A DNA stretch of 11,391 nt from a bacterium (GCA_030611285.1 JAUWQC010000018.1:1-11391); one strand, 5' to 3'; positions 5,065 through 10,784 are shown, counted from the stretch's first letter. The notes: generated from the letters alone by a model not told the origin. A program made the numbers and translations.

Positions 5065-5261
5065 ACCGGATAATCCTCTAATTTACACCAGCCCGGGATA
5101 ATACCCCTATACACATTTTTTCTATTCATGATCCTGGCCTTACCGTTTTTCCTTAAATTCTTATGGTAGTAACATTTGAATCTTCCAGGTATTTTATAAT
5201 CCGGCCATTCAAATTTATAGTGCTTACAACTATGACAACTTTCTATCTTTAACATCTTCAT
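5061..5261 (-). CDS. Small Cys-rich putative zinc-binding protein (66 aa)
   Basis: The protein has SCHSCKHYKFEW at about residues 8-19, KCYYHKN at 29-35 and IPGWCKLEDYP near the end. The order CxxC, then CxxxH, then a final WC fits a small zinc-binding fold, and phage genomes often carry short proteins with this C-terminal IPxWC pattern; their function is unknown to me. I choose ATG 5261 because AAGGGGGAATAAGATA stands just before it; the open frame extends to 5306 but that part overlaps the HNH gene. It starts 4 nt after the HNH stop and is coupled by ATGA to the next gene. Confidence 0.72.
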   Translation of the reverse strand: MKMLKIESCHSCKHYKFEWPDYKIPGRFKCYYHKNLRKNGKARIMNRKNVYRGIIPGWCKLEDYPV

Positions 5262-5265
5262 TATC

Positions 5266-5640
5266 TTATTCCCCCTTATTCTTTTCAAAATAAAATACTC
5301 CATCAAATGGCCTAACCTCTATAATCCCATAATCTATAGCTACCTTTGAAATATACTGATCACTTATTCTTTCATGTAAGATTTTTATTAATATCCTAAA
5401 TCCTTCTAAATCTTGTTCTCTTTTATAATGATTGCACCTTCTGCAACTCGGCATAAGATTTTTGAAAGAATTTATTGCAGAAAGAGATATTTTAGGAATA
5501 AAATTATATGCTTCTCTCGCATATATCGATATCATGTGGTCAACCTGCATATCTTTATACTCCAAATCTTTCCCGCAATAGGCACAATGTTTGTTATATT
5601 TTAACCATACCTTTTGTCGTAATAAAGTTCTTTTATTCAT
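5266..5640 (-). CDS. HNH endonuclease-like protein (124 aa)
   Basis: The protein carries an HNH nuclease fold with a zinc-binding knuckle: HCAYCG at residues 18-23, DH at 34-35, NLMPSC at 61-66 and CRRCNHYK at 66-73. D34/H35 would be the general base pair and N61 the middle Asn; the last position is N70 or H71 rather than a clean His, so catalysis is likely but not certain. The basic first helix (NKRTLLRQKVWLKYN) could touch DNA. ATAAGGGGGAATAG immediately before ATG 5640 supports the start, which follows the preceding TAG with no gap. HNH proteins in phages serve as packaging nicking enzymes, homing endonucleases or restriction enzymes; none is proven here. Confidence 0.85.
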   Translation of the reverse strand: MNKRTLLRQKVWLKYNKHCAYCGKDLEYKDMQVDHMISIYAREAYNFIPKISLSAINSFKNLMPSCRRCNHYKREQDLEGFRILIKILHERISDQYISKVAIDYGIIEVRPFDGVFYFEKNKGE

Positions 5641-5886
5641 CTATTCCCCCTTATCCATTCTTAACATCGTAACTTTCGCCTTTTTCATCTTCCCCTTTTT
5701 GGCCTGCCATTCCTTCCATTTAGCTTTAAGGGCCGGGATATCTGCACCCCAAACAAAAGCAGTATCGTAGGAATAATTGTAAATAATAACATGATAAGTA
5801 ATCATTTCCTTAATCTGATCTTCTGTAACCCCTGCCCTTTTGGCTGCATCCTGAATCGAATATAATTTATTTCTGTAGATTTTCAT
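5641..5886 (-). CDS. Small HTH (MerR/excisionase-like) protein (81 aa)
   Basis: The N-terminus reads LYSIQDAAKRAGVTEDQIKEMI (residues about 7-28), the usual pattern of a winged-helix HTH of the MerR/Xis type, where the AAKRAGVT piece is the turn. The rest (ALKAKWKEWQAKKGKMKKAK) is strongly basic, fitting DNA binding. The start is ATG 5886, which forms an ATGA overlap with the upstream gene; a TTG 12 nt earlier would add four residues but lacks support. Translation seems to rely on coupling because no clear ribosome binding site precedes it. It may regulate phage genes; an excisionase role cannot be shown and no integrase is in view. Confidence 0.65.
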   Translation of the reverse strand: MKIYRNKLYSIQDAAKRAGVTEDQIKEMITYHVIIYNYSYDTAFVWGADIPALKAKWKEWQAKKGKMKKAKVTMLRMDKGE

Positions 5887-6074
5887 ATCTGTACCCAAAA
5901 ATCATTATTCATATATTCAAAAAAAACATCGGCGCAATCCTGCAAGGTATCAATGCAGACCTCAAATAAATTAAGTGTAGAATATATATCTATTATACAT
6001 ATCGATGTTATAATTACCCAAACAATTAAAAGTATCATCATAATATCTTTAAATAATTGAACTTTATTTAGCAT
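5883..6074 (-). CDS. Small membrane protein (63 aa)
   Basis: ATG 6074 is preceded by AAAGGGGGGTAAAG, one of the strongest ribosome binding sites here. Residues about 8-31 (FKDIMMILLIVWVIITSICIIDIY) form one membrane helix; the remaining part is acidic with two Cys (FEVCIDTLQDCADVFFEYMNN) and would lie on the outer side. It overlaps the Cys-rich 105-aa gene by 11 nt and is coupled to the HTH gene. No family recognised. Phage single-span proteins of this size can affect lysis timing or exclude other phages, but there is no direct evidence. Confidence 0.7.
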   Translation of the reverse strand: MLNKVQLFKDIMMILLIVWVIITSICIIDIYSTLNLFEVCIDTLQDCADVFFEYMNNDFWVQI

Positions 6075-6381
6075 CTTTACCCCCCTTTATTTCTTTTAGT
6101 CCATCTTCCGTTAATAAGAATCTTCTTCCTGTTTGTATAAACCCATTCTTTAGACTTCTACACCTTCCACTTTTTCCATTACAAGGACTATACACAGGAC
6201 ACCATTTATCACAATCGCCTTTTTCTACAAATCTCTCATTTTCTTCACACCACATTTCCCCACCGATATCTCTTTTTGTTTCAAGTAATTCTATTTCTTT
6301 TAAGTCCTTGTCTAACTCATTTTTATAAAATGCTAATGTTTGAACTCCATCTGCATCCATACTTTCTACAAAATATTTCAT
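6064..6381 (-). CDS. Cys-rich phage protein, intact paralogue (105 aa)
   Basis: I do not know the function. I choose ATG 6381 (MKYFVESM) because AAGGGGGTAAAG precedes it and because the paralogue at 7817 starts at the same point (MKYYIFED). The N-terminal part ends in an acidic helix (ELDKDLKEIELLETKRDIGG). A dense Cys segment follows at about residues 45-75: EMWCEE, KGDCDKWCPVYSPCNG and SGRCRS, five cysteines that could hold a metal or disulfides. The C-terminal RRFLLTEDGLKEIKGG resembles a short strand-helix. A nonsense-interrupted copy lies at 7515-7817. The two copies flank the beta-class methyltransferase and two small genes, suggesting a local duplication. Confidence 0.75.
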   Translation of the reverse strand: MKYFVESMDADGVQTLAFYKNELDKDLKEIELLETKRDIGGEMWCEENERFVEKGDCDKWCPVYSPCNGKSGRCRSLKNGFIQTGRRFLLTEDGLKEIKGGKDAK

Positions 6382-6397
6382 TATTTTCTTTACCCCC

Positions 6398-6559
6398 TTA
6401 ATTTTGATAATCATCCGGATCATCATCCCTGGAAGTTTCTTCCATCACAGTATCGCATTCCGGGCATCGCATCGGATCATGTGGATACCAGGATTGTACT
6501 TCCATGCTGTCTAAATTTCCGCATTCAGGACATTTGTAACATACCTCGAAACAACCCAT
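6398..6559 (-). CDS. Zinc-ribbon protein (53 aa)
   Basis: ATG 6559, with AAAGGGGATAAATAAT before it, opens a 53-codon frame: MGCFEVCYKCPECGNLDSME, a linker VQSWYPHDPM, then RCPECDTVMEE and an acidic tail with DDDPDD. CPEC pairs at residues about 10-13 and 33-36 form a classic two-knuckle zinc ribbon, with extra Cys at 3 and 7. Such ribbons bind nucleic acid or proteins; the acidic tail makes a protein partner as likely as DNA. The stop is 16 nt before the 105-aa gene and the following GGGGGTAAAG serves that gene. Confidence 0.75.
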   Translation of the reverse strand: MGCFEVCYKCPECGNLDSMEVQSWYPHDPMRCPECDTVMEETSRDDDPDDYQN

Positions 6560-6564
6560 ATTAT

Positions 6565-6798
6565 TTATCCCCTTTCATCCATTGCATTTTTAAGATCTTC
6601 GATCCTATAATCGAAACTGACATGATCCCATTCCTCTGATATTTTCTTTGTTACTTTGATATTATCCAAGAAAACATGACCTTTTGAAACGTGATCTATT
6701 AATTCTCTAAACCATTCCACACGCTTGTCAAATATTAATATAGGTTTTTTCTTCATTCTAATTTTATCCCCCCTCAAAATTCTAATTTCTTCTTCCAT
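6565..6798 (-). CDS. Hypothetical protein, paralogue of the 66-aa gene at 2719 (77 aa)
   Basis: Two starts are possible. ATG 6798 has AGGGGGTAACCA (a 6-nt gap) and I prefer it; an internal ATG at 6756 (MKKKPILIFDK) also has GAGGGGGGATAAAATTAGA before it, and would give 63 aa. The C-terminal half (HVFLDNIKVTKKISEEWDHV, SFDYRIED) resembles the end of the 66-aa protein at 2719-2919, with D-(D/N)-(V/I)-K and EW-x-x-x-S shared. Function unknown; no membrane segment. The stop falls 5 nt before the zinc-ribbon ATG, and the gene starts 20 nt after the beta-class methyltransferase stop. Confidence 0.72.
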   Translation of the reverse strand: MEEEIRILRGDKIRMKKKPILIFDKRVEWFRELIDHVSKGHVFLDNIKVTKKISEEWDHVSFDYRIEDLKNAMDERG

Positions 6799-6818
6799 TG
6801 GTTACCCCCTATTCTAAT

Positions 6819-7466
6819 TTAAAATAATAATTCCGGAGTAGCCTTTATTCGCCTTCTGGCTATCTCGCAATATTCTTCACTTATTTCTATGCCTATATAT
6901 TTACGCCCTAATTCTTTACAAGCTACTGCGGTAGTGCCTGATCCGAGGAAAGGGTCAAAAATGATGTCATTTTCTTTAGTATATTTTCTTATGATATATT
7001 TGATAAGTTTTAATGGTTTTTGTGTAGGATGATTATATCTTCTTTCTAACTTCGCCAAATCCCTTAAATAACCAGCCCACATACAATGAAAAATATCATA
7101 ACCTTTTCTTAAAGTCGTACTTGCTATTTCTACTGGTGTGGAAATACCCCTACCATTTACCTGTGGTTGTTTATCCCATACAATCCAGCCAGTCGCTTGG
7201 TAATCAGGGATATAAGGATAACCAAAAATACATCTTCTCTTAAATTCAAATAATAACTTGTAATCAATCTCGCCATTATCATTTATTATTTTATTGTCAG
7301 TTTTATTGGGTTTAGTCCCCTTAGCGATATTCATATCGCTAAGCCATTTCGGGTCATAACCTATCCCATACGGTGGGTCAGTAAATAACACCATAGAATA
7401 TAAATCAGGTATTCTCTTCATCACTTCTATATAATCACCTTGTATTATTTGGTTAATATAATCCAT
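6819..7466 (-). CDS. DNA N4-cytosine/N6-adenine methyltransferase, beta class (215 aa)
   Basis: This is a site-specific amino-methyltransferase of the permuted beta class: catalytic DPPYGIGY at residues 30-37, then a middle region that can hold the target-recognition segment, HPTQKPLKLI at 146-155, and SAM-binding DPFLGSGTTAVACKELGRKYIGIEI at 171-195. DPPY before FxG is the class signature. DPPY is shared by many N6-adenine enzymes, but the base cannot be settled from sequence. It is short, so the recognition part (about 38-130) is compact. GAGGGGTGAAGA before ATG 7466 supports the start. No restriction endonuclease partner is adjacent, so an orphan phage enzyme that masks DNA from host restriction, or marks it for packaging or timing, is likely. 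Confidence 0.9.
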   Translation of the reverse strand: MDYINQIIQGDYIEVMKRIPDLYSMVLFTDPPYGIGYDPKWLSDMNIAKGTKPNKTDNKIINDNGEIDYKLLFEFKRRCIFGYPYIPDYQATGWIVWDKQPQVNGRGISTPVEIASTTLRKGYDIFHCMWAGYLRDLAKLERRYNHPTQKPLKLIKYIIRKYTKENDIIFDPFLGSGTTAVACKELGRKYIGIEISEEYCEIARRRIKATPELLF

Positions 7467-7514
7467 TCTTCACCCCTCTTTTCTTATTTACTTTACATAA
7501 TATATCTTATAGGA

Positions 7515-7817
7515 CTAAGATTCTATCTCCCTTAATCCTTCTTTGGTTAATAAAAACTTTAATCCTGTTATTACAAAGCCATTCTCTAAATTTCTACATC
7601 TACCACTTTTTCCATTACATGGATTGTATTATTTACACCATTTTCCACAATCACCTTTTTCTATAAAATCTTCTTTTTTACAACAATACATTTCTCCACC
7701 AATATCTCTTTCCATTTCTAATAATGTCATTTCTTCTAAATCATCCTCTATTAATTCTTCTTTGAAGCAATCTAATGGCATAACGTATTCTCCATCTTCA
7801 AAAATATAATATTTCAT
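7515..7817 (-). pseudogene. Cys-rich paralogue interrupted by an in-frame TAA
   Basis: The frame starts at ATG 7817 with GGGGTAAAGGAAA upstream and runs MKYYIFED through the acidic helix to GGEMYCCKKEDFIEKGDCGKWCK, where TAA (7631-7629) ends it after 62 aa. The same frame continues as YNPCNGKSGRCRNLENG, then FVITGLKFLLTKEGLREIES and TAG at 7515. Against the intact copy (6064-6381) the alignment passes straight through: WCPVYSPCNGKSGRC there, WCK-stop-YNPCNGKSGRC here. So a single codon (GTG in the copy) has become TAA, with no frameshift. Either the gene is newly broken, a 62-aa form with most Cys lost is made, or TAA is read through. Other genes here end normally, so general recoding is unlikely. 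Confidence 0.8.
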
Positions 7818-7872
7818 TTTCCTTTACCCCTCCCCTCTTTAATCTAACTAATAAAATATAAAATATAATAGC

Positions 7873-7893
7873 AGCCGGGAATTTCACCCGGCT
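7873..7893 (-). terminator. Hairpin, possible rho-independent terminator
   Basis: AGCCGGG and CCCGGCT form a perfect 7-bp GC-rich stem with a 7-nt loop just after the stop of the SH3-like gene at 7898. On the minus strand it is followed by GCTATTATATTTT, an AT-rich but not pure T run, so termination may be partial. It separates the early operon from the accessory genes beginning at 7817. I found no convincing promoter between them, so readthrough probably feeds the downstream genes. Confidence 0.55.
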
Positions 7894-7897
7894 AATT

Positions 7898-8140
7898 TTA
7901 TGGATGGCTTCTGATTCCACCACCAGGACCAGTTTCGTTTTTATCTACTTGTTCTGATGGTCGTGCTAAAACTACAAGCTGTCCTTCATCAATCCATTCG
8001 GATTTAATTATTTCCTTTTCCTTTAATCCTCTGGGTTGAACTAAAAATTGAATGCATCCATTTAGATAGTTAGCTTTAGCAATGGCCATCCCTTTGAGAT
8101 CAGTTACAGTATCTTTTACTTTATCACCTAACTCAATCAT
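7898..8140 (-). CDS. Small SH3/KOW-like phage protein (80 aa)
   Basis: Short proteins starting GDKVKD-VT-LKG-A-AKA-YLNGC-QFLVQP and later SEWIDEGQLVV are frequent in phages and are predicted as small beta-barrels of SH3 type. Here these parts are residues 5-37 and about 50-60. I start at ATG 8140 because AAAGGAGTAAACCA is an ideal ribosome binding site; the open frame extends to 8173 but that part overlaps it. The C-terminus is flexible and Gly-rich (GPGGGIRSHP). It starts about 33 nt after the RDF-like stop and is the last gene before the hairpin at 7873. Its role is unknown to me. Confidence 0.72.
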   Translation of the reverse strand: MIELGDKVKDTVTDLKGMAIAKANYLNGCIQFLVQPRGLKEKEIIKSEWIDEGQLVVLARPSEQVDKNETGPGGGIRSHP

Positions 8141-8173
8141 TGGTTTACTCCTTTCTTCTTTATTTCGTATCAC

Positions 8174-9361
8174 CTAAAACGGCAAATCCCCTGTCGCAAT
8201 TTCCTGATCAGCCTTAATTTTTTCTTTAAACTCCTTAACCACTTTCGGATCCTTAACTAAAAGATCCATAGCCGTATGCCAGGTATAGATCTCCTTATGG
8301 AATATCTTATATCTTCGGCCTAATTCAATTAAATCAGCCCATTTATTTATGCCATATTTTTTCGCATATTCTTCTATTTCTTTTTTAAGATCTGCCCTAA
8401 ATTTATTCCTCTTCTCGGTGATAGCCTTGGCTTCTTTCGGGGTCCTTAGGGCTGTCTTACCGGCTGCCTTATCCTTCTTTAATTGCTCTGCCTTTACCTT
8501 GCTTTCCTTTTGATATACTGCTTCTGCTTCTTGGGCCTCTTTTGCTTTTTCTTTTCTGGCTGCAGTTTCTTCGTCAGTATCTTCCCTGGGATATGCCTTA
8601 TTTTCTTCCGGTAATCCAGGTGCCTCAATCTGATATTTAGCATTCTTCTGCTGTCCTAGATATAATATTTCCCCTGCCATAACCCTTCTAATTTCTTCGG
8701 TACTGGCTGCAACCTCTAATGTAATTACCCAATGAGTTTTCATTTTGGCCGTCCCCGGGATCTTTAATTTCTTCGCTACCCTTTTCATCCGAAATGGGAT
8801 CATAGCCCAGCGGCCACCGGTTGTGATATCCGCTAGATGAAAAGCACTATTTAATTCTGATATTGAAACTGTCCCATGTGTAGAACATTCAAAAAAAGTT
8901 CCTATTGAAACTTCCGGGATCATAAAATATAGGTGGCCAACTTTATCACATCCGCCGGTTCTAGTCTTTGGATCCCATTTCTTAAAATGTTCGCAAGGGC
9001 ATTTAACATCTTCCCATCTGCCATTTTCCAAGTTCAATCTTTGGGCCGTCTTTGATACCTCTCCATCACCTTTGCAAAGCAGGGCATTATTGCCGCCATA
9101 TTTTTCATAAGCCTGGGGAAATACCTCTTCCCTCACTTTTGAAGGAAAGAATACGGTTAATTCTGTAGGCTCTTCTCCAAATACCGCCTTTACTTCCGGT
9201 GGGCATACAAAGTAAGGTAATTCTACCGGATGGGATATGCCTTTTTCATTTACTGTCTTGATCCCTAATCTTATCTTACCGCCGATCGGTAATTTGATGT
9301 TTTTAGTTTCCGGGATCGTTACATAACGTCCCTGGTCAAATTTTCCATCTCCATTACTCAT
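8174..9361 (-). CDS. Gp3/RDF-like DNA-binding protein with SSB-like C-terminal tip (395 aa)
   Basis: The first 245 residues resemble the Gp3-like 'recombination directionality factor-like' family: GGKIRLGIKT at 27-36, LPYFVCPPEVKAVFGEEPTELTVFFP at 48-73, LLCKGDG at 94-100, CPCEH at 121-125 with GGCDKVGHL at 136-144, and GGRWAMIPFRMKR near 182-194. The Cys cluster (C121, C123, H125, C138) could bind zinc. A long charged helix or coiled coil follows (about 255-335), then a helical end. The last residues, GDLPF, look like the tip that lets bacterial SSB recruit repair and replication proteins. Next to the Gp157-like gene and with no SSB or RecT in view, a single-strand DNA or recombination role is as likely as integrase control. 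AGGGGG-like GGGGGTGAAATAAGA precedes ATG 9361. Confidence 0.65.
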   Translation of the reverse strand: MSNGDGKFDQGRYVTIPETKNIKLPIGGKIRLGIKTVNEKGISHPVELPYFVCPPEVKAVFGEEPTELTVFFPSKVREEVFPQAYEKYGGNNALLCKGDGEVSKTAQRLNLENGRWEDVKCPCEHFKKWDPKTRTGGCDKVGHLYFMIPEVSIGTFFECSTHGTVSISELNSAFHLADITTGGRWAMIPFRMKRVAKKLKIPGTAKMKTHWVITLEVAASTEEIRRVMAGEILYLGQQKNAKYQIEAPGLPEENKAYPREDTDEETAARKEKAKEAQEAEAVYQKESKVKAEQLKKDKAAGKTALRTPKEAKAITEKRNKFRADLKKEIEEYAKKYGINKWADLIELGRRYKIFHKEIYTWHTAMDLLVKDPKVVKEFKEKIKADQEIATGDLPF

Positions 9362-9363
9362 TC

Positions 9364-9840
9364 TTATTTCACCCCCGTATACTTATACTCGAATTTCTTG
9401 TCCTGTTTCTCTACGGTAACAGTTTCCAATACTTCAATCCTTATGGTTTCATCCTTTACTAATTGATTTAATTTCTCTTTCCTTATTGAATATACTTCTA
9501 CATATTTAATAAGGAAGTCTGCGAAGCTCGGAAGTTTTACCTTGATTTCTTCTATTGTTTTTGACACATCTTCAATAACAATCTTATCTTTCATGGCCTT
9601 GAAATGCGCCCAGCCACATTTAGGCTTGATAGCGTCCTCTCCGGATTTGGTTAGGGTATCTTTAATTGTAGCTTCTGTTTCAGTCAATTTACCTTTAAGT
9701 TCGATAATCTTCTTGTCATTTTCCAAATTCATCTTTTCGTTATCGTCCTTCAATTTCCTAATATTGAAGATAATATTATCAGTTTCCTTTAGCAATTTTC
9801 CTATTGATTCTTTATAAATCTCTCCATTTTCCATTTTCAT
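9364..9840 (-). CDS. Gp157-like (possible Gam-like) protein (about 158 aa)
   Basis: Residues 8-70 are a long charged helix or coiled coil (NIRKLKDDNEKMNLENDKKI, LKGKLTETEATIKDTL). It is followed by TKSGEDAIKPKCGWAHFKAM and DKIVIEDV (about 64-93), which fits the siphovirus Gp157 pattern of a long helix pair, SGE-x-x-I and a short beta unit. Gp157 proteins sit in phage recombination operons and have been linked to resistance against host nucleases; Gam is the alternative. Two ATGs are possible: 9840 lies 3 nt after AGGGGGG, while 9834 (MENGEIYKES) lies 9 nt after it and is equally or more likely. The last codons, GGG GTG AAA TAA, are part of the RDF-like gene's ribosome binding site. Confidence 0.5.
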   Translation of the reverse strand: MKMENGEIYKESIGKLLKETDNIIFNIRKLKDDNEKMNLENDKKIIELKGKLTETEATIKDTLTKSGEDAIKPKCGWAHFKAMKDKIVIEDVSKTIEEIKVKLPSFADFLIKYVEVYSIRKEKLNQLVKDETIRIEVLETVTVEKQDKKFEYKYTGVK

Positions 9841-9842
9841 TA

Positions 9843-9859
9843 ACCCCCCTGGTTAATTT
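9843..9859 (-). repeat. 17-bp repeated ribosome-binding cassette, copy 1
   Basis: ACCCCCCTGGTTAATTT here is identical to 10200-10216. On the minus strand it contains the end of the preceding gene and the AGGGGGG ribosome binding site of the Gp157-like gene. This suggests a duplicated translation start segment. Confidence 0.7.
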
Positions 9860-10191
9860 ATTTTGGTCTTATTTTTCTTTATTTTTTTTATTAAAGCTAT
9901 CACTTTTTTATGTTTTCTTACACATTCGAGGACTTCTGGTACTTGAGAAAGATAACAAGTAAATTTGATATCACCGTTATGTGGGTATTTATCTTCCGAG
10001 TTGTGGAAAACCAGTATATCACTACCTGGATCATTACCATTAAAGTGAAGCTTAAGATAATCTTTATTAAGCATCACATTCATAATATCTTGGTTTGGTT
10101 TAAATACGTTCGCTTCAAATTGCAATCCCGTACAATTGTTTAAACAGACCTCTATGATTTCGATTCCCTTTCTTATAAATTCAACTTTCAT
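9853..10191 (-). CDS. Hypothetical protein (112 aa)
   Basis: I do not recognise this protein. It starts MKVEFIRKGIEIIEVCLNN and alternates short strands and polar loops (GLQFEANVFKPNQDIMNVML, YLKLHFNGNDPGSDILVFHN, NGDIKFTCYLSQVPEVLECV), then ends in a very basic helix (RKHKKVIALIKKIKKNKTKIN) that could contact nucleic acid. Cys at about 16, 20, 79 and 90. The start at ATG 10191 lies 9 nt after GGGGGG; another ATG six bases earlier hits TGA after two codons. It is the third gene of the early operon, next to the Gp157-like gene, so a DNA-metabolism role is possible. Confidence 0.72.
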   Translation of the reverse strand: MKVEFIRKGIEIIEVCLNNCTGLQFEANVFKPNQDIMNVMLNKDYLKLHFNGNDPGSDILVFHNSEDKYPHNGDIKFTCYLSQVPEVLECVRKHKKVIALIKKIKKNKTKIN

Positions 10192-10199
10192 TTCATTTG

Positions 10200-10216
10200 A
10201 CCCCCCTGGTTAATTT
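10200..10216 (-). repeat. 17-bp repeated ribosome-binding cassette, copy 2
   Basis: This copy is identical to 9843-9859. It supplies AGGGGGG to the 112-aa gene at 9853-10191. Confidence 0.7.
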
Positions 10217-10223
10217 TATTTTT

Positions 10224-10367
10224 TTATCGCCATTTATTTTTACAGTAAAATCTCCCATTTATATAATCTTTATATCGCCCCCTTTTTATATTTGCTTTCC
10301 GGATCTTGCAGATTCCCCGGATGATCATAATTATAAATAACCCTAATATTAAATATTCATGCCACAT
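10224..10367 (-). CDS. Small membrane-anchored protein (47 aa)
   Basis: ATG 10367 directly follows the TAA of the HTH gene, and AAAGGGGACTTTTAA gives a good ribosome binding site. The protein starts MWHEYLILGLFIIMIIRGI, a single membrane helix at about residues 4-20, and continues as a very basic, Tyr-rich tail (RKANIKRGRYKDYING and RFYCKNKWR). A cytoplasmic basic tail could bind DNA, RNA or lipids. I know no family. As the second gene after the early promoter it may be a host-takeover protein, but this is inference from position. Confidence 0.6.
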   Translation of the reverse strand: MWHEYLILGLFIIMIIRGICKIRKANIKRGRYKDYINGRFYCKNKWR

Positions 10368-10550
10368 TTAAAAGTCCCCTTTCAATTCTTTTAATCTTTT
10401 TTTCAGCCAATTACTTTTATCTACATCTTTATCCCATTCCGTAACTGTGGAATTACTAGTACCAAATATTTCCGCTATTTCTGTAATACTTTTGCCATAC
10501 TTTAAAACGTATTTATTCGGTCTGTCCTTTATTTTGCTTTCTTTCTTCAA
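10368..10550 (-). CDS. Small HTH DNA-binding protein, first early gene (60 aa)
   Basis: The core KYGKSITEIAEIFGTSNSTVTEWDK (about residues 17-41) is a textbook helix-turn-helix, followed by a basic helix (WLKKRLKELKG). I choose TTG 10550 because AAGGGGGTGAGGAAG lies at the right distance; an in-frame GTG at 10559 is inside that ribosome binding site and has no room. The protein is the first product of the promoter at 10583-10611 and the only DNA-binding protein near the repeats at 10617-10775, so it may control its own operon or the lytic programme. It lacks the extra domain of a CI-type repressor. Target and sign of regulation are unknown. Confidence 0.7.
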   Translation of the reverse strand: MKKESKIKDRPNKYVLKYGKSITEIAEIFGTSNSTVTEWDKDVDKSNWLKKRLKELKGDF

Positions 10551-10582
10551 CTTCCTCACCCCCTTTTATGTTTTCTAATACT

Positions 10583-10611
10583 AATATATATCATTATTTC
10601 GGAAAAGTCAA
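10583..10611 (-). promoter_or_regulatory. Early sigma70-type promoter
   Basis: TTGACT (10611-10606) and TATATT (10588-10583) on the minus strand are separated by exactly 17 bp. Transcription would start near 10576, about 8 nt before the ribosome binding site of the HTH gene. The first ATTTTGATTT repeat lies six bases upstream of the -35 box, well placed for an activator or repressor. Confidence 0.75.
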
Positions 10612-10616
10612 GGTTT

Positions 10617-10775
10617 ATTTTGATTTATTTTTAATTATTATTAATAAATAGCATCATCGCCAAATCATCACGAAAATGGGTCATATTTTGATTTGAGGTT
10701 GTCCGCCTTACGTTTGTATGTCTTTCTACAAATAAATCATAACATTTAGGCGGATATGGGGTAGGATTTTGATTT
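10617..10775 (-). repeat. Three direct repeats of a 10-bp possible operator
   Basis: ATTTTGATTT (AAATCAAAAT on the minus strand) occurs exactly at 10617-10626, 10685-10694 and 10766-10775, all in the same direction and all in the noncoding region upstream of the early promoter. AT-rich words recur by chance in such DNA, but three exact 10-mers in 160 bases just upstream of a promoter suggest protein binding. The HTH protein encoded next is the obvious candidate. Confidence 0.55.
10702..10754. repeat. Nested inverted repeat in the control region
   Basis: Outer arms TCCGCCT (10702-10708) and AGGCGGA (10748-10754) enclose inner arms TTTGTA (10713-10718) and TACAAA (10727-10732) with an 8-bp centre. 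The arms are perfect. It may be a pair of operators or a cruciform. No T run follows on either strand, so it is not a simple terminator. Confidence 0.55.
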
Positions 10776-10784
10776 TAGACAAAA

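Noticed and set aside
7629..7631. Alternative genetic code with TAA read as sense.
   Set aside because: Many other genes here end cleanly at TAA followed by well-placed starts, so reassignment does not fit.
10196..10258. A 20-codon minus-strand frame starting at ATG 10258 (MGDFTVKING...).
   Set aside because: It reads like protein, but no ribosome binding site lies near its ATG and most of it overlaps the end of the 47-aa gene.
10630..10685. A short minus-strand frame (MTHFRDDLAMM...) in the control region.
   Set aside because: No ribosome binding site, only 17 codons, and it lies upstream of the promoter.
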